DNA of 40,689 nucleotides from an uncultured Victivallis sp. (GCA_944389815.1 CALXNS010000029.1:1-40689); one strand, 5' to 3'; shown: positions 1-8,706, numbered from the stretch's first letter. Notes: a model not told the origin generated them from the sequence alone. Numbers and translations are program-made.

Positions 1-651
1 ATTCCGTTCGAGAAGGGGCCGGACGGCGTCGGCGTGCCGATGGAGCGCGGCGATGTGCGGGTCGGCAATTACCGTTACGCCTTCGGCGGCGACGGAACCG
101 GACTGGGGATCGATCTTGCCGAACCGACTCGTTTCCTTGAACTTGCGCGTTCGCTCGGTGTCGGGCTGATCTGTACGACTGCGTGCAGTCCCTATTACAA
201 CCCGCATTTTCAGCGTCCAGCCTATTATCCGGTATCGGACGGCTATCTGCCGCCGGAGGATCCGATCTGTGGTGCGGCGCGGCAGATCCGGGCGGTCGGT
301 GAAGTGAAACGCCATTTTGGCGAATGCCGGGATATGGTGTTCATCGGTGCGGGTTATACGTGTCTGCAGGAGTACCTGGTTCAGGCCGGTCAGGCGGCGG
401 TCCGCAATGGTCACGCCGACATGGTCGGAATCGGTCGGATGGTGCTGGCGTATCCGGAAATCTGCGCCGATACGCTGACGGGGCGGGCGCTGGAGTGCCG
501 GCGGCTCTGCCGGACCTTCGGGGATTGCACCACGGCGCCGCGGAACGGGATTGTTTCGGGGTGTTATCCGCTGGACGAATTCTACCGGGGGCGCCCGGAG
601 CGGGAGAAACTCAATGCGGCGAAATTGAAAATGCGTGGAGCCGGAAAATGA
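1..651 (+). CDS. NADH:flavin oxidoreductase (old yellow enzyme / 2,4-dienoyl-CoA reductase type), 5' end missing
   Basis: The reading frame is already open at base 1, so the start lies outside the window; 216 residues of the C-terminal part are visible. The stretch with [16 protein letters not shown], then [16 protein letters not shown] and [11 protein letters not shown] matches the second half of the FMN-binding TIM barrel of the old-yellow-enzyme family. It is followed by a cysteine-rich tail (CRRLC, then GDC and GCYP) resembling the iron-sulfur-binding region of dienoyl-CoA-reductase-like members. These enzymes reduce activated double bonds with FMN and NAD(P)H in the cytosol; the substrate here cannot be told. 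Its stop codon overlaps the start of the ThuA-like gene (ATGA), so the two are very likely co-translated. No NADH/FAD C-terminal domain of the long dienoyl-CoA reductase follows, so this is the short form. Confidence 0.8.
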   Translation: MPFEKGPDGVGVPMERGDVRVGNYRYAFGGDGTGLGIDLAEPTRFLELARSLGVGLICTTACSPYYNPHFQRPAYYPVSDGYLPPEDPICGAARQIRAVGEVKRHFGECRDMVFIGAGYTCLQEYLVQAGQAAVRNGHADMVGIGRMVLAYPEICADTLTGRALECRRLCRTFGDCTTAPRNGIVSGCYPLDEFYRGRPEREKLNAAKLKMRGAGK

Positions 652-1310
652 TTCTCTGGATGGCCGACGATCATTATGGTGTGCATCCGGGCCGGGTCAG
701 TTATGAGAAACTGGCGGCGGAGTACCCGGAAATAAAGTTTTTTGAAAACGATTGGAGCGGGTTCTCGTTGCTTGAGTCCGCTGAATCGTGTGAGCTTTTG
801 ATTCTGCATCTGATCGCGGATACCTGCGGCTTGCCGCTGCCGGACGACGCGGCCGCTGCCGCGGTGCGGCACTATTGCGAAACGGGTCGCCCGTTATTGC
901 TGTTGCACGGCGGGAGTGCGGCATTCTGGCATCACGACTGGTTCCGGTCGATGGTAGGACTGCGGTGGGTGCGCGGGAATGATCCGGACGGGGTTGAAGC
1001 GAGCTTTCATCCGGTCGAACCATATCGTGTGAGTGTCGCCAAATGCCGTCACCGGTTGTGTGGGAAATTGCATGAGATGGAGCTGCCGTGCGATGAAATT
1101 TATACCGGGCTGGAACAGACCGCGCCGTATTGGGTTCTGATGGAGACCGTCGTTTCCGGCCGAAGCTGGCCGCAGTGTACGGAATCCCTTTCGCCGTGGG
1201 GCGGTCGGGTGATCAATTTTCTGCCGGGGCACGCCGCCGCGGTGACCGGTGCCGCCGGATATCTGACCAATCTGAAAATATTGATCGATGACCTTCTGGT
1301 GGAAAAATAA
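648..1310 (+). CDS. ThuA-like domain protein (trehalose-utilisation / glutamine-amidotransferase-like fold)
   Basis: A protein of 220 residues beginning at the ATG that shares four bases with the preceding stop codon. This overlap decides the start, although the same frame stays open further upstream inside the oxidoreductase gene. The order of elements fits the ThuA family: an N-terminal strand followed by DDHYGVHP, a central hydrophobic strand [10 protein letters not shown], the [14 protein letters not shown] turn with a trailing WHHDW, and near the end a [13 protein letters not shown] strand. ThuA-like proteins occur in sugar-utilisation loci beside Gfo/Idh-type or other oxidoreductases, and their reaction is mostly unproven. 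No signal peptide is seen, so it is presumably cytosolic. A strong hairpin terminator follows within about 50 bases, so this is the last gene of its operon. Confidence 0.75.
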   Translation: MILWMADDHYGVHPGRVSYEKLAAEYPEIKFFENDWSGFSLLESAESCELLILHLIADTCGLPLPDDAAAAAVRHYCETGRPLLLLHGGSAAFWHHDWFRSMVGLRWVRGNDPDGVEASFHPVEPYRVSVAKCRHRLCGKLHEMELPCDEIYTGLEQTAPYWVLMETVVSGRSWPQCTESLSPWGGRVINFLPGHAAAVTGAAGYLTNLKILIDDLLVEK

Positions 1311-1358
1311 ATTTTTCAGTCGGTTCAGGATCGTTCCCCAACCGGGCAGGACAAAAGA

Positions 1359-1404
1359 GGCTGTTGCAAAATCTCATGAGGGATGCGACAGCCGTTTTGC
1401 TTTT
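1359..1404 (+). terminator. Rho-independent terminator after the oxidoreductase/ThuA operon
   Basis: The arms GGCTGTTGC (1359-1367) and GCGACAGCC (1385-1393) pair over nine bases with one G-U. The stem can be extended by CAAAA on the left against TTTTG on the right, and the right arm runs into GTTTTGCTTTT. It lies about 50 bases after the ThuA-like stop codon. Confidence 0.75.
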
Positions 1405-1923
1405 GAATCTCGGTAAAATTGGGTATAATAAGGCTTATGATCAGGAAGATGACTAAGGGAAGATCGGTTTGGTTATCGCGTTGGTCACGCCGACGATCGC
1501 GGAGCGTCATAATCCAATCCGGCGTTTGAACGGAGCGCCGAAACCATCCGACGCGGTAATGAGAGTGCGCCGGAGATCATGAAGGGGAATGCCATTCCTT
1601 CTGTGCAGCAGGAGTTCCGCACCTGAAGTGCCGCACGAAGATTGTTCCGGGGGGAGGGAGGCGGGACGAAGGCATAATAAAGGAATTTTTTTCCGAATGT
1701 CATCTTGAAATTTTCCACTGAACCGGATATCATAAACAAAACCCAATGTCCGATAATGGTTCAGGCATGTTTTTTTGATCGCGACGCAGGGCAGTTTCGG
1801 AGTTCCGGGATTGCCTTGTATGTTAATGATGGAAGATTGTGAATGATTTCGAATTTGGAACGGCAGAACGGCATAGGTTTCTGCTGAAACAGCTTCAACT
1901 AAGAATGACGGGGGGATGATGAT
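1405..1923. other. Long gap without a convincing gene
   Basis: Together with the preceding terminator this makes 613 bases between two plus-strand genes. Short open frames exist on both strands but none has a ribosome-binding site or recognisable protein. A TATAAT hexamer sits at 1424-1429 without a good -35. The final bases before the GH20 gene supply its G-rich ribosome-binding site (1910-1917). It may hold a long leader or the remains of a decayed gene; nothing else can be supported. Confidence 0.5.
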
Positions 1924-3399
1924 ATGGACGACAGAGTACGTGAAAATTTTTTGTCCCGGTTGATGCCGCGCCCGCGGGAAATTGAAATCCCGGACGGCGA
2001 ACTTCTGCTGTTGAGCGAAAATTCCTTCACCTTCCACGGCCCGGATGACGCCGCCGCCCGAAAGTGTGCCACGGAGTGGCTGCAACGCTGGTGGAACGTT
2101 TCCGGGGCGGTGTTCCACGCGACGGATGCCGTGTCGCCGACATTGCCGAGCGAGGGGTATCGGATCGAAACGCGGCCCGGGGAGATTTCCATTACGTTTT
2201 CCGATGGCGCCGGGCTGCGTCACGCCTTGCGCACGCTGCGGCAGCTTGCCGAACCCTGCCGCGGCACCCGGACGATTTCCGGATGGCAAATTCCACCGCT
2301 GAAAATCGCCGATGAACCGGCGATGGGGTTCCGCGGGGTGCATTTGTGCGTCTTCCCGGAGACGGAGAAACTGGAACTTGTCAAACAAATTCATCTTGCC
2401 GCATACCTGAAACTCAATTACGTTCTGCTGGAATCGTGGGGCACGTTTCCATTTGTGTCCGAACCGGATTTCAGTTGGCCGGAAACCGCGTACACACAGG
2501 AAGATTTCCGGGAACTTGTCGAAGCAGGCCGTTCACTCGGAGTTGCCGTCTGTCCGGCGGTCAACCTCGTCGGCCATGCCACGTGGGCGACCGGCGGCAA
2601 GAGCGGGAAATTCGCGGTGCTGGACTTCCATCCGGAATACGCGCCGCTTTTCGAACCCGACGGCTGGTGCTGGTGTTTTTCCAATCCGGAGACGCGGCGC
2701 GTTCTGAAACATCTGATCGATGAGATGTGTGATGTTTTCGACAATCCGCCGTTTTTCCATGTCGGCTGCGATGAAGCCGATTCGATGATGAGTTGTTCGA
2801 GCTGTGCCGCGCGGGAGCCGCTGGGGTTGTTGCGGGACCACCTCTGTTTCCTGCGGGAAGCACTCGCGCCGCATGGGTGCCGGATGATGATCTGGCACGA
2901 TATGCTGGTCGATCGCAACGATCCGCGCTGGGCGGGATTTACGGCATTCGGTCACGCGGAACTGAGGACGCCGGAACTCTATCGGGAACTGCCCCGGGAT
3001 GTGGTGATCTGCGACTGGGAATACGACCGGCCGTGTCCGACGCGCGATTACGAAATCGCCAAGTTCTTCAAAGAGAATGGCTTCATGTCGATTCTGTGCA
3101 GTTGTGAAGATAAAGTCGCCACCGCGAAGATGGGGCGTTCCATTCGTGACAACCGGCTTGACGGATTGCTCGGAACGACCTGGCTGCGCTGCGTAGGACG
3201 CGATTTCGGTCGTATTTACACGGCGCTCGCGCACGCGAGCTGGAATCCCGGCTTCGCCTACGCGCCGGATACGGATGACATGGCGGTTTTCAACACTCAT
3301 CTGCGTTACGTGGATCAGGATATCGGCGTAAAACGATATGAAGAGTTCGGACGACTGGTGAAGTATCAGCAGGATCCGGTGAAACTCGTTTCCATGTAA
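1924..3399 (+). CDS. Glycoside hydrolase family 20-type protein (beta-N-acetylhexosaminidase-like)
   Basis: A protein of 491 residues. Residues about 15-125 look like the small alpha/beta domain that precedes the barrel in GH20 enzymes. The barrel starts at GFRGVH (135-140), a GH20 hallmark. The Asp-Glu pair used in substrate-assisted catalysis is in HVGCDEAD (D283, E284). Family members release terminal GlcNAc or GalNAc from glycans. There is no signal peptide (the N-terminus is charged), so the enzyme probably works in the cytosol on imported oligosaccharides. GH20 usually has HxGGDE; here the second Gly is Cys282, so substrate range may differ from characterised hexosaminidases. The start is the ATG after the G-run at 1910-1917. 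MarC follows 52 bases later and may be on the same transcript. Confidence 0.82.
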   Translation: MDDRVRENFLSRLMPRPREIEIPDGELLLLSENSFTFHGPDDAAARKCATEWLQRWWNVSGAVFHATDAVSPTLPSEGYRIETRPGEISITFSDGAGLRHALRTLRQLAEPCRGTRTISGWQIPPLKIADEPAMGFRGVHLCVFPETEKLELVKQIHLAAYLKLNYVLLESWGTFPFVSEPDFSWPETAYTQEDFRELVEAGRSLGVAVCPAVNLVGHATWATGGKSGKFAVLDFHPEYAPLFEPDGWCWCFSNPETRRVLKHLIDEMCDVFDNPPFFHVGCDEADSMMSCSSCAAREPLGLLRDHLCFLREALAPHGCRMMIWHDMLVDRNDPRWAGFTAFGHAELRTPELYRELPRDVVICDWEYDRPCPTRDYEIAKFFKENGFMSILCSCEDKVATAKMGRSIRDNRLDGLLGTTWLRCVGRDFGRIYTALAHASWNPGFAYAPDTDDMAVFNTHLRYVDQDIGVKRYEEFGRLVKYQQDPVKLVSM

Positions 3400-3451
3400 A
3401 CGAGCGAATTGACCGTTCGGAAGGCAAAGGTGCGGGGAGAGGAGGAAATTT

Positions 3452-4039
3452 ATGCTTAATTCCATTGGAGCGACGGCGTTTCTGCTGCTGATGTTGATGG
3501 ATCCCTTCGGCAATCTTCCGGTTTTCGTATCGCTTCTGGGGCGCAGAAGCGATGCGGAATACCGGTGGATCATCATTCGCGAATCGCTTTTTGCATTGAT
3601 CGTCATGGGCGGCGCGCTGCTGCTCGGAAATCTGGTGTTGCAGCTTTTGCATCTGACCGGGGAACGACTGTCGCTCGCGGGCGGCTTGATTCTCTTCATC
3701 ATCGGCATCCGGATGGTTTTCTCGACCTTCGGGGATGCGGCAGGAGAACCGGAAAAGGAACCGTATATCGTGCCGCTGGCCGTGCCGTTGATCTGTGGAC
3801 CCGGGTTGATTGCGATCATCGTGACGCTGCCGGAAAAGAGTGTCGAATCATTGACGGCGCTGCTGCTGGCGTGGCTGGTGCAACTGGGAATTCTGTTGTG
3901 CGGGAAAAAAGTTGCGATTGTACTTGGCGACAAATTTCTTCAGGCGCTGGAATCGTTGATGGGGCTGCTCCTCACCGGCATTTCCGTCGGAATGATCCTC
4001 GACAGCATCAACGCCATTTACGGGATCGGCGGCGCGTAA
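3452..4039 (+). CDS. MarC family integral membrane protein (YhgN-like)
   Basis: A protein of 195 residues, the usual length of the MarC/UPF0056 family, with about six hydrophobic segments. The N-terminal MDPFGNLPVFVSLL is the family signature, and a second conserved stretch is PLAVPLICGPGLIAIIV. The family sits in the inner membrane. Despite the name it is not a proven antibiotic-resistance protein and its substrate is unknown. The start follows a GAGAGGAGGAAA ribosome-binding site at about 3437-3448. It follows the GH20 gene on the same strand with 52 bases between; a functional link is not evident. Confidence 0.88.
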   Translation: MLNSIGATAFLLLMLMDPFGNLPVFVSLLGRRSDAEYRWIIIRESLFALIVMGGALLLGNLVLQLLHLTGERLSLAGGLILFIIGIRMVFSTFGDAAGEPEKEPYIVPLAVPLICGPGLIAIIVTLPEKSVESLTALLLAWLVQLGILLCGKKVAIVLGDKFLQALESLMGLLLTGISVGMILDSINAIYGIGGA

Positions 4040-4090
4040 AAAAATTCACTGAAACCGTAAATCATGATCATGTTTTACGGTTTCAGTGAA
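4038..4090 (-). terminator. Rho-independent terminator of the GH127 gene, between convergent genes
   Basis: A perfect 17-base inverted repeat (4045-4061 with 4074-4090) encloses a loop that is itself a CATGATCATG palindrome. Seven A bases at 4038-4044 become a U-run when read on the minus strand. There is no T-run for the plus strand, though the stem could also slow transcripts coming from marC. Confidence 0.85.
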
Positions 4091-4123
4091 GAGAACATTC
4101 AGATCAGAAATCCGCGATCGGAA

Positions 4124-6007
4124 TTATTTCTCCTCGCGCATCCAGATCGCCATCGATGCCGCGCCGCGGTTCTGCCAGAGGGCGTAGGGAATCGCGAGCG
4201 CCTGAAATTCCATCTCCGGTGCGCGGGCGGCGGCGCGGAGATAAAGCGCGTCACCACTGTTGTCAGCTTCAAGTCTGGCCTGCACGGAGATTGCGCGGAC
4301 TCCCGGAAGCCCGGCGGCCTCGGCCAAGTTGAACTTCTGATCGGCGGGAATGCACAGCCGCGGCAAAACATTGCCGTTGTCGATGCTCTCGAAGGCGTAG
4401 ACGACCGGACCGCGCATCAGGGCGATGCGTCCGGCATCGCTGGTGACTTTATAATTGGCGCGTACGACGTCGACAGGCATATCCAGTTGAAGTTCGATCC
4501 GGTCGCCGGGATTCCAGTGACGTTTGAGCGTCAGGAATCCTTTTTCCGGCTGGAGCTCAAGTGTTTCTCCGTTGAGAGTGGCGCGGAAGGAACGGCACCA
4601 GGCGGGAATCCGAAGCGCGAGCGTGAAATCTCCGTCTGCGAGGATCGTGACCGGGATGTTGCCGTCATAAGGATACGTGCCGCCGACTTCGAATTTCGCC
4701 GAACCGAAATCGGCGGTGCCGGCAGCCGGGATGTTCAACCGGTATTCGGGGGCATTGCCGTCCAGAGACTGCGACCAGCAGAAACTGCCGAGCTGCGGAA
4801 GGAAACGGCAGTAACTCGTCGGACAGCAGGAGCAGTCAAACCACGGCTGACGTTGTTTCAATGTGACGCCGTGCGTGAAGGTGTTGTCGTCGACTTCAAG
4901 CAAATTTGCGTAGAAGAAATGGTCTCCGTGGAGGCTGATTCCGCTCAGTGCGCCATTGTACAATGTCTGCTCCATGATGTCGGCGTAACGGCCGTCGCCG
5001 GTGATGTTGAGCATGCGCGATGCGAACTGCACCAGCGCCATCGATGCGCAGCTTTCGGCGTAGGCGGTGTCATTCGGAAGATGATAATCCTCGGTGAATG
5101 CTTCGCCGATCGGAGTTGAGCCGAGGCCGCCGGTAATGTACATGCGGCGGTTGACGATGCTTTGATAGAGTTCTTCGGCAGCGGCGAAGAGCCCGGCGTC
5201 GTCGAAATGCGCCGCGACATCGGCCATGCCGGTATAGAGATAGAGCGCCCGGACTGAATGTCCGACCGCGTCGTGCTGTTCACGAACCGGTTTGTGAGCC
5301 TGGCGGTTTTCGAGGCCGTAATGGAGTTCGCCGTTGCGTTTCTTTCCTTCCTCTACGAAATAATTCGGCGTGCGTCCACGTTCATCGACAAAATAGCGGG
5401 CGAGATCGTAATATTTGTTGTTTCCGCTGGCGTCGGCGAGTTTGCAGAGCGCAAGTTCGATCTCCTCGTGGCCGGGATAACCGCGCAGCTTCCCCGGTTC
5501 CGTTCCGAATACGGTTGCGATGTAATCAGCGTAACGGCAGAGCGCATCGAGAAATTTCCGTTTCCCGGTTGCGCGGAAATGGGCGACCGCCGCCTCCATC
5601 AGATGTCCGGCGCAATAGAGTTCATGGCAGTCATAAAGGTTGCTCCAGCGTTCTTCGGGCCGCTGCGAGGTGAAAACGATGTTCAGATAACCGTCCGGCT
5701 GCTGGGCGCTGATGATCAAATCCACATAGGAATCGAGTTCTTCGGCCAGAGCCCGGTCTTCGGGATGCTGTGCGACGGCATACGCCATGCCTTCGAGCAC
5801 TTTCGCCACGTCGGAATCCCAGAAGATGTGCGGCTGATTGGGCATGCCCGGTTTCCAGTCGAGTTTGAATGCTTCGATACGGCCGGTTTCGTGACATTTC
5901 CGGATCGAACTCGGGATCGTCACTTCGTAATTGGCCGTCATGCGAGGGGCAAGATACGAATCCGCGAGGCGGACGGCGGTAATGGAAGGCGGTGTGTATT
6001 TCTTCAT
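4124..6007 (-). CDS. Glycoside hydrolase family 127 protein (beta-L-arabinofuranosidase type)
   Basis: A protein of 627 residues, close to the family's usual length. The catalytic layout of GH127 is complete. GEAF gives the acid/base Glu302. The AESCAS motif gives zinc ligands Glu318 and Cys320. CSCCPTS gives the nucleophile and zinc ligand pair Cys394-Cys395 (by alignment with HypBA1 residues E322, E338, C340, C417 and C418). The N-terminal alpha/alpha barrel has a YDCHELYCAGH stretch, and the C-terminal part is beta-rich. Known members cleave beta-L-arabinofuranosyl residues from plant glycoproteins or pectin side chains. No signal peptide is visible, so it should act in the cytosol. The start is supported by AAGGAAAGGA ten bases upstream. 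It is monocistronic, with its own terminator and a candidate -10 box. Confidence 0.92.
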   Translation of the reverse strand: MKKYTPPSITAVRLADSYLAPRMTANYEVTIPSSIRKCHETGRIEAFKLDWKPGMPNQPHIFWDSDVAKVLEGMAYAVAQHPEDRALAEELDSYVDLIISAQQPDGYLNIVFTSQRPEERWSNLYDCHELYCAGHLMEAAVAHFRATGKRKFLDALCRYADYIATVFGTEPGKLRGYPGHEEIELALCKLADASGNNKYYDLARYFVDERGRTPNYFVEEGKKRNGELHYGLENRQAHKPVREQHDAVGHSVRALYLYTGMADVAAHFDDAGLFAAAEELYQSIVNRRMYITGGLGSTPIGEAFTEDYHLPNDTAYAESCASMALVQFASRMLNITGDGRYADIMEQTLYNGALSGISLHGDHFFYANLLEVDDNTFTHGVTLKQRQPWFDCSCCPTSYCRFLPQLGSFCWSQSLDGNAPEYRLNIPAAGTADFGSAKFEVGGTYPYDGNIPVTILADGDFTLALRIPAWCRSFRATLNGETLELQPEKGFLTLKRHWNPGDRIELQLDMPVDVVRANYKVTSDAGRIALMRGPVVYAFESIDNGNVLPRLCIPADQKFNLAEAAGLPGVRAISVQARLEADNSGDALYLRAAARAPEMEFQALAIPYALWQNRGAASMAIWMREEK

Positions 6008-6058
6008 GATGCTGAAATCCTTTCCTTTTTCAGGCGTTCATCTTCATGTTTTACATAT

Positions 6059-6064
6059 ATTATA
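6059..6064 (-). promoter_or_regulatory. Candidate -10 box for the GH127 gene
   Basis: On the minus strand the gap contains a perfect TATAAT about 50 bases upstream of the start codon. No good -35 is seen at 16-18 bases, so an activator may be needed or another site may be used. Confidence 0.4.
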
Positions 6065-6100
6065 CCACCGCTTCTGATTTGTTCCTAGAGGAGAATCGGC

Positions 6101-6139
6101 AAAAAAAAAGAGACAATTCCGACTTTTTCGGGAATTGTC
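6101..6139 (-). terminator. Rho-independent terminator after the Mrp-family gene
   Basis: GACAATTCC (6112-6120) pairs with GGAATTGTC (6131-6139), with extra pairing near the loop. Nine A bases at 6101-6109 give a U-run on the minus strand, downstream of the Mrp-family stop codon. Confidence 0.8.
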
Positions 6140-6207
6140 CCCATCTTCCGGAAGTGTGTCGCCATCCAGATCCGGAAAATTGAAGTGCATCAGAACAAGC
6201 CCGTCCG

Positions 6208-7032
6208 TCAGTTCAGGGCGCGGGCCGCATTTTCCATGGCGTTGCGGACCGGAGCTGATTCTTTGAGTCCCAGATCGATATCGCCGGCATCGCAGCGGGC
6301 GAGAAATTTCGGATCAAGAGGGATTTCCGCGAGGAGCGGAACGCCGGCACCGGCGGCAAGGCGGGCGCCGCCCCCGGAGGCGAAAATAGCGTGTTCCGCA
6401 CCGCAATCCGGGCAGACGAAAGCGCTCATATTCTCAATCACACCGGCGATCGGAACGTGCAATTGGGCACAGAAATCGATACATTTGCGGCAGTCGGCGA
6501 GCGCAACTTCCTGCGGCGTGGTGACGACGATGGCGCATTTATCGCCAGTGATGAGCTGACATGCCGAGAGCGATTCATCACCGGTGCCGGGCGGGAAGTC
6601 GAGTACGAGATAATCAAGCTCACCCCAGTTGACCTCTTCAAGGAGTTGTTTGATGACGCCCATTTTGACGGGTCCGCGCCAGATGATCGCCTTGTTTTCA
6701 TCGTCGAGCAGCAGCCCGAGGGAAACCAGTTTGACGCCGCGTGCGACCGTCAGGGGTTCCATCCCGAGCGCGCTCCCCTCCATGCGGAGATGCTGCACGT
6801 TGAAGAGCGTCGGTTGCGAAGGTCCGTGAAAATCGACATCGAGCAACCCGACCTTTTTTCCTTCTCCGGCCAGCGTCAAGGCGAGCGCGGCGGCCACGGT
6901 GCTCTTGCCGACGCCGCCTTTGCCGGAGAGTACCAGAACAACTTTTTTGACGGACTTTAAAATCTCCGCCGGTTTTTCTTTGCAGCCGTCTTTGGCCGAA
7001 CAGCTGTCACAATGTCCGGAACATTCACTCAT
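6208..7032 (-). CDS. mrp: Mrp/NBP35-family ATPase, iron-sulfur cluster carrier
   Basis: A protein of 274 residues. The deviant Walker A box GKGGVGKS is at 37-44, DVDFHGPS at 65-72, and the cluster-binding CPDC pair at 207-210. Members bind a labile 4Fe-4S cluster at the dimer interface and pass it to client proteins in the cytosol, using ATP. The N-terminus carries Cys4, Cys8, Cys11 and Cys17; the last three have the CX2CX5C spacing of eukaryotic and archaeal NBP35 proteins, which many bacterial Mrp proteins lack. This gene ends an operon whose first gene is a NifX-like protein 29 bases upstream. That pairing of an Mrp ATPase with a DiNase/FeMo-co-type carrier is common in anaerobes, and nitrogen fixation need not be involved. 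A G-rich ribosome-binding site precedes the ATG. Confidence 0.92.
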   Translation of the reverse strand: MSECSGHCDSCSAKDGCKEKPAEILKSVKKVVLVLSGKGGVGKSTVAAALALTLAGEGKKVGLLDVDFHGPSQPTLFNVQHLRMEGSALGMEPLTVARGVKLVSLGLLLDDENKAIIWRGPVKMGVIKQLLEEVNWGELDYLVLDFPPGTGDESLSACQLITGDKCAIVVTTPQEVALADCRKCIDFCAQLHVPIAGVIENMSAFVCPDCGAEHAIFASGGGARLAAGAGVPLLAEIPLDPKFLARCDAGDIDLGLKESAPVRNAMENAARALN

Positions 7033-7061
7033 TTTTTATCCACTTCCCTCTAAACAGATCT

Positions 7062-7397
7062 TTATTCATTGTATTTGAAGTCGTTGCGAAACTCCAGCGA
7101 ACCATTCAAATACGCATTCAACATCGAATCCTCCGCACCGGAAATCCCGCCGACCAGCTTGATTCCCTCCGCATCGAGCGCATCGTATTCCCGAACGCTG
7201 ATTTTATTGCAGATGAGTAAATCCGCATTGCACTCCTGCAGAAAACGTGCGACCCCCGGGGCGTCGTGTTCTTCCGGATGAACCGTGTCGCGACGGAGAA
7301 CTTTTCCTGCCGCCACTTCATAAAGTAGAAATTCCTTCGTGTCGCAGAACCGGCTGGCGATTCTGCCGCGGCCATCACTTGCCAGGGCGATAATCAC
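7062..7397 (-). CDS. NifX/NifB-type dinitrogenase iron-molybdenum cofactor-binding domain protein
   Basis: A protein of 111 residues forming a single DiNase (NifX-like) domain. It starts MIIALASDGRG, has the SRFCDTKEFLLYEV strand, and ends with KLVGGISGAEDSMLNAYLNG, all as in the family. Stand-alone members bind iron-sulfur or metal-cluster precursors. The start is GTG at 7397; a GGAG lies 14 bases upstream, rather far, so the start is less certain than the identity. The mrp-type gene follows after 29 bases in the same direction, and the pair is likely a cluster-carrier module. No nif structural genes are in the window. Confidence 0.85.
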   Translation of the reverse strand: MIIALASDGRGRIASRFCDTKEFLLYEVAAGKVLRRDTVHPEEHDAPGVARFLQECNADLLICNKISVREYDALDAEGIKLVGGISGAEDSMLNAYLNGSLEFRNDFKYNE

Positions 7398-7426
7398 GAT
7401 CTTTACGATTGCTCCATTTTACCATG

Positions 7427-7468
7427 AAAAACGGTCCGGCCGCATAAAATTACTGAACCGGACCGTTT
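7427..7468 (-). terminator. Terminator at the end of the LPS/hpf operon
   Basis: AAACGGTCCGG (7429-7439) and CCGGACCGTTT (7458-7468) form a perfect 11-base stem with an 18-base loop. On the minus strand the stem ends in a run of five T. It separates hpf from the NifX-like gene. Confidence 0.7.
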
Positions 7469-7490
7469 GGGATTTCAAATCAGTTCGAAT

Positions 7491-7832
7491 TTATTTCTCC
7501 GCATTTTCGGAAATCGCTTCCGCATCGCGCATCGGCGCGGCCTGATGATCGCGGATCTTCTCCCGGAGCCGGGTCAACTGCACGTCAACCTTCGCCGCCG
7601 CGGCGTCGATTGCCTTGTACAGATCGAAATCGGAACCTTTCGCTTCGATGACATGATATTTGCAATTGACGACCAGATCCGCAGTGAAAAGGCTTTTCTC
7701 GCGATCCATCACCATGCTGACGTTGGTGACGTTCAGCGATTTGTCCGCCAGAACCGCATTGATCTTTCCTTCCGCGTATTCACGGATTGTCGCGGTGATT
7801 TCAAACTGCCGTCCGTTTAAAGTGATGTTCAT
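7491..7832 (-). CDS. hpf: Ribosome hibernation-promoting factor (short HPF/RaiA family)
   Basis: A protein of 113 residues starting MNITLNGRQFEITATIREYAEGKI, a typical HPF/YfiA beginning. Helices rich in K/E and a C-terminal AIDAAAAKVDVQLTRLREKIRDH follow. The length fits the short form without the extra dimerisation domain of long HPF. The protein binds the ribosomal A/P-site region and helps silence or dimerise ribosomes in stationary phase. It is last in the envelope operon, 56 bases after lptB. In many Gram-negative bacteria lptB, rpoN and hpf are consecutive, so the position supports the call, but rpoN is absent here. Confidence 0.92.
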   Translation of the reverse strand: MNITLNGRQFEITATIREYAEGKINAVLADKSLNVTNVSMVMDREKSLFTADLVVNCKYHVIEAKGSDFDLYKAIDAAAAKVDVQLTRLREKIRDHQAAPMRDAEAISENAEK

Positions 7833-7855
7833 AGGCTCTCTCCTTCTCTCTATTC

Positions 7856-7873
7856 AAAACGGGATGATTCCCG
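7856..7873 (-). terminator. Weak hairpin between lptB and hpf
   Basis: CGGGA (7860-7864) pairs with TCCCG (7869-7873) and is followed on the minus strand by only four T. It may attenuate transcription into hpf, but the stem and T-run are too short to be sure. Confidence 0.25.
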
Positions 7874-7888
7874 GATTGAAGCATTTCT

Positions 7889-8632
7889 CTACATCGAAAA
7901 CTGAGGCCCCAGATAAATTTCCCGAGCCTGTTCGTCATTGACCAGAAAATCACTCGATCCTTCCACCAGAATTTTCCCTTCGCACATCAGATACGCCCGA
8001 TCCACCACCGAAAGCGTATCTCGAACATTGTGGTCGGTGATCAGAATGCCCAGATTCCGTTCCTTGAGCTGCAGAATGATCTGCTGCACATCGTAGACCG
8101 CCAGCGGATCCACGCCGCTGAAGGGTTCGTCGAGCATGATGAACGCCGGATTCGTCACCAGCGCCCGGGTGATTTCCAGCCGGCGGCGTTCGCCGCCGGA
8201 GAGGGTCATCGCCTTCTGCCGGGCCAGTCGGGTCAACCCGAGTTCTTCGAGCAATGTTTTGCAACGCTCCTTACGTTCCGCGGAAGAGATGGCCAGCGTT
8301 TCCAGAATGGCCATGATGTTCTCCTCCACGGTCAGTTTACGGAAAATCGACGGCTCCTGGGCGAGATATCCCATCCCCATCCGGGCGCGGCGGTACATCG
8401 GCATGTGGGTGATGTCCACATCCCGGAAACTGATTTCGCCGGAATCCGGCCGGATCAGACCCATGACCATATAAAACGTGGTGGTTTTTCCGGCTCCATT
8501 CGGTCCAAGCAACCCGACCACTTCACCGGCGCGCACGTTGATTGAGACGTCGCTCACCACCCGGCGACCGTGATAGGTTTTCACCAGGTGGGCAGCCTGA
8601 ACCAGATTCCGGTTTTCGTTTTGTTCACTCAT
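7889..8632 (-). CDS. lptB: LPS export ABC transporter ATPase LptB
   Basis: A protein of 247 residues. Walker A GPNGAGKT is at 43-50, LSGGE at 144-148 and Walker B FIMLDEP at 164-170. The order GLIRPDSGEI, YLAQEPSIFRKLTVEENI and DEPFSGVDPLAV is characteristic of LptB rather than branched-chain amino-acid ATPases. LptB drives the LptFG permease that extracts lipopolysaccharide from the inner membrane and pushes it onto the Lpt bridge. It lies 74 bases after the giant LptA-like gene and 56 bases before hpf. LptF and LptG are not in the window and are presumably elsewhere. Confidence 0.95.
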   Translation of the reverse strand: MSEQNENRNLVQAAHLVKTYHGRRVVSDVSINVRAGEVVGLLGPNGAGKTTTFYMVMGLIRPDSGEISFRDVDITHMPMYRRARMGMGYLAQEPSIFRKLTVEENIMAILETLAISSAERKERCKTLLEELGLTRLARQKAMTLSGGERRRLEITRALVTNPAFIMLDEPFSGVDPLAVYDVQQIILQLKERNLGILITDHNVRDTLSVVDRAYLMCEGKILVEGSSDFLVNDEQAREIYLGPQFSM

Positions 8633-8706
8633 GCTGAAAAAATCCTCATTTCCGGCGTCCTGGTGTTATTATACACGCATTCCGCCTCCGGTCAAGCCGG
8701 ATTTCA

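Noticed and set aside
1359..1372. GGCTGTTGCAAAAT resembling an insertion-sequence end
   Set aside because: It is one arm of a terminator hairpin. No transposase remnant, second end or target duplication was found.
2533..3933. A 466-codon minus-strand frame across the GH20 and MarC genes
   Set aside because: It spans the gap between two convincing plus-strand genes and has low-complexity Ser/Arg composition.
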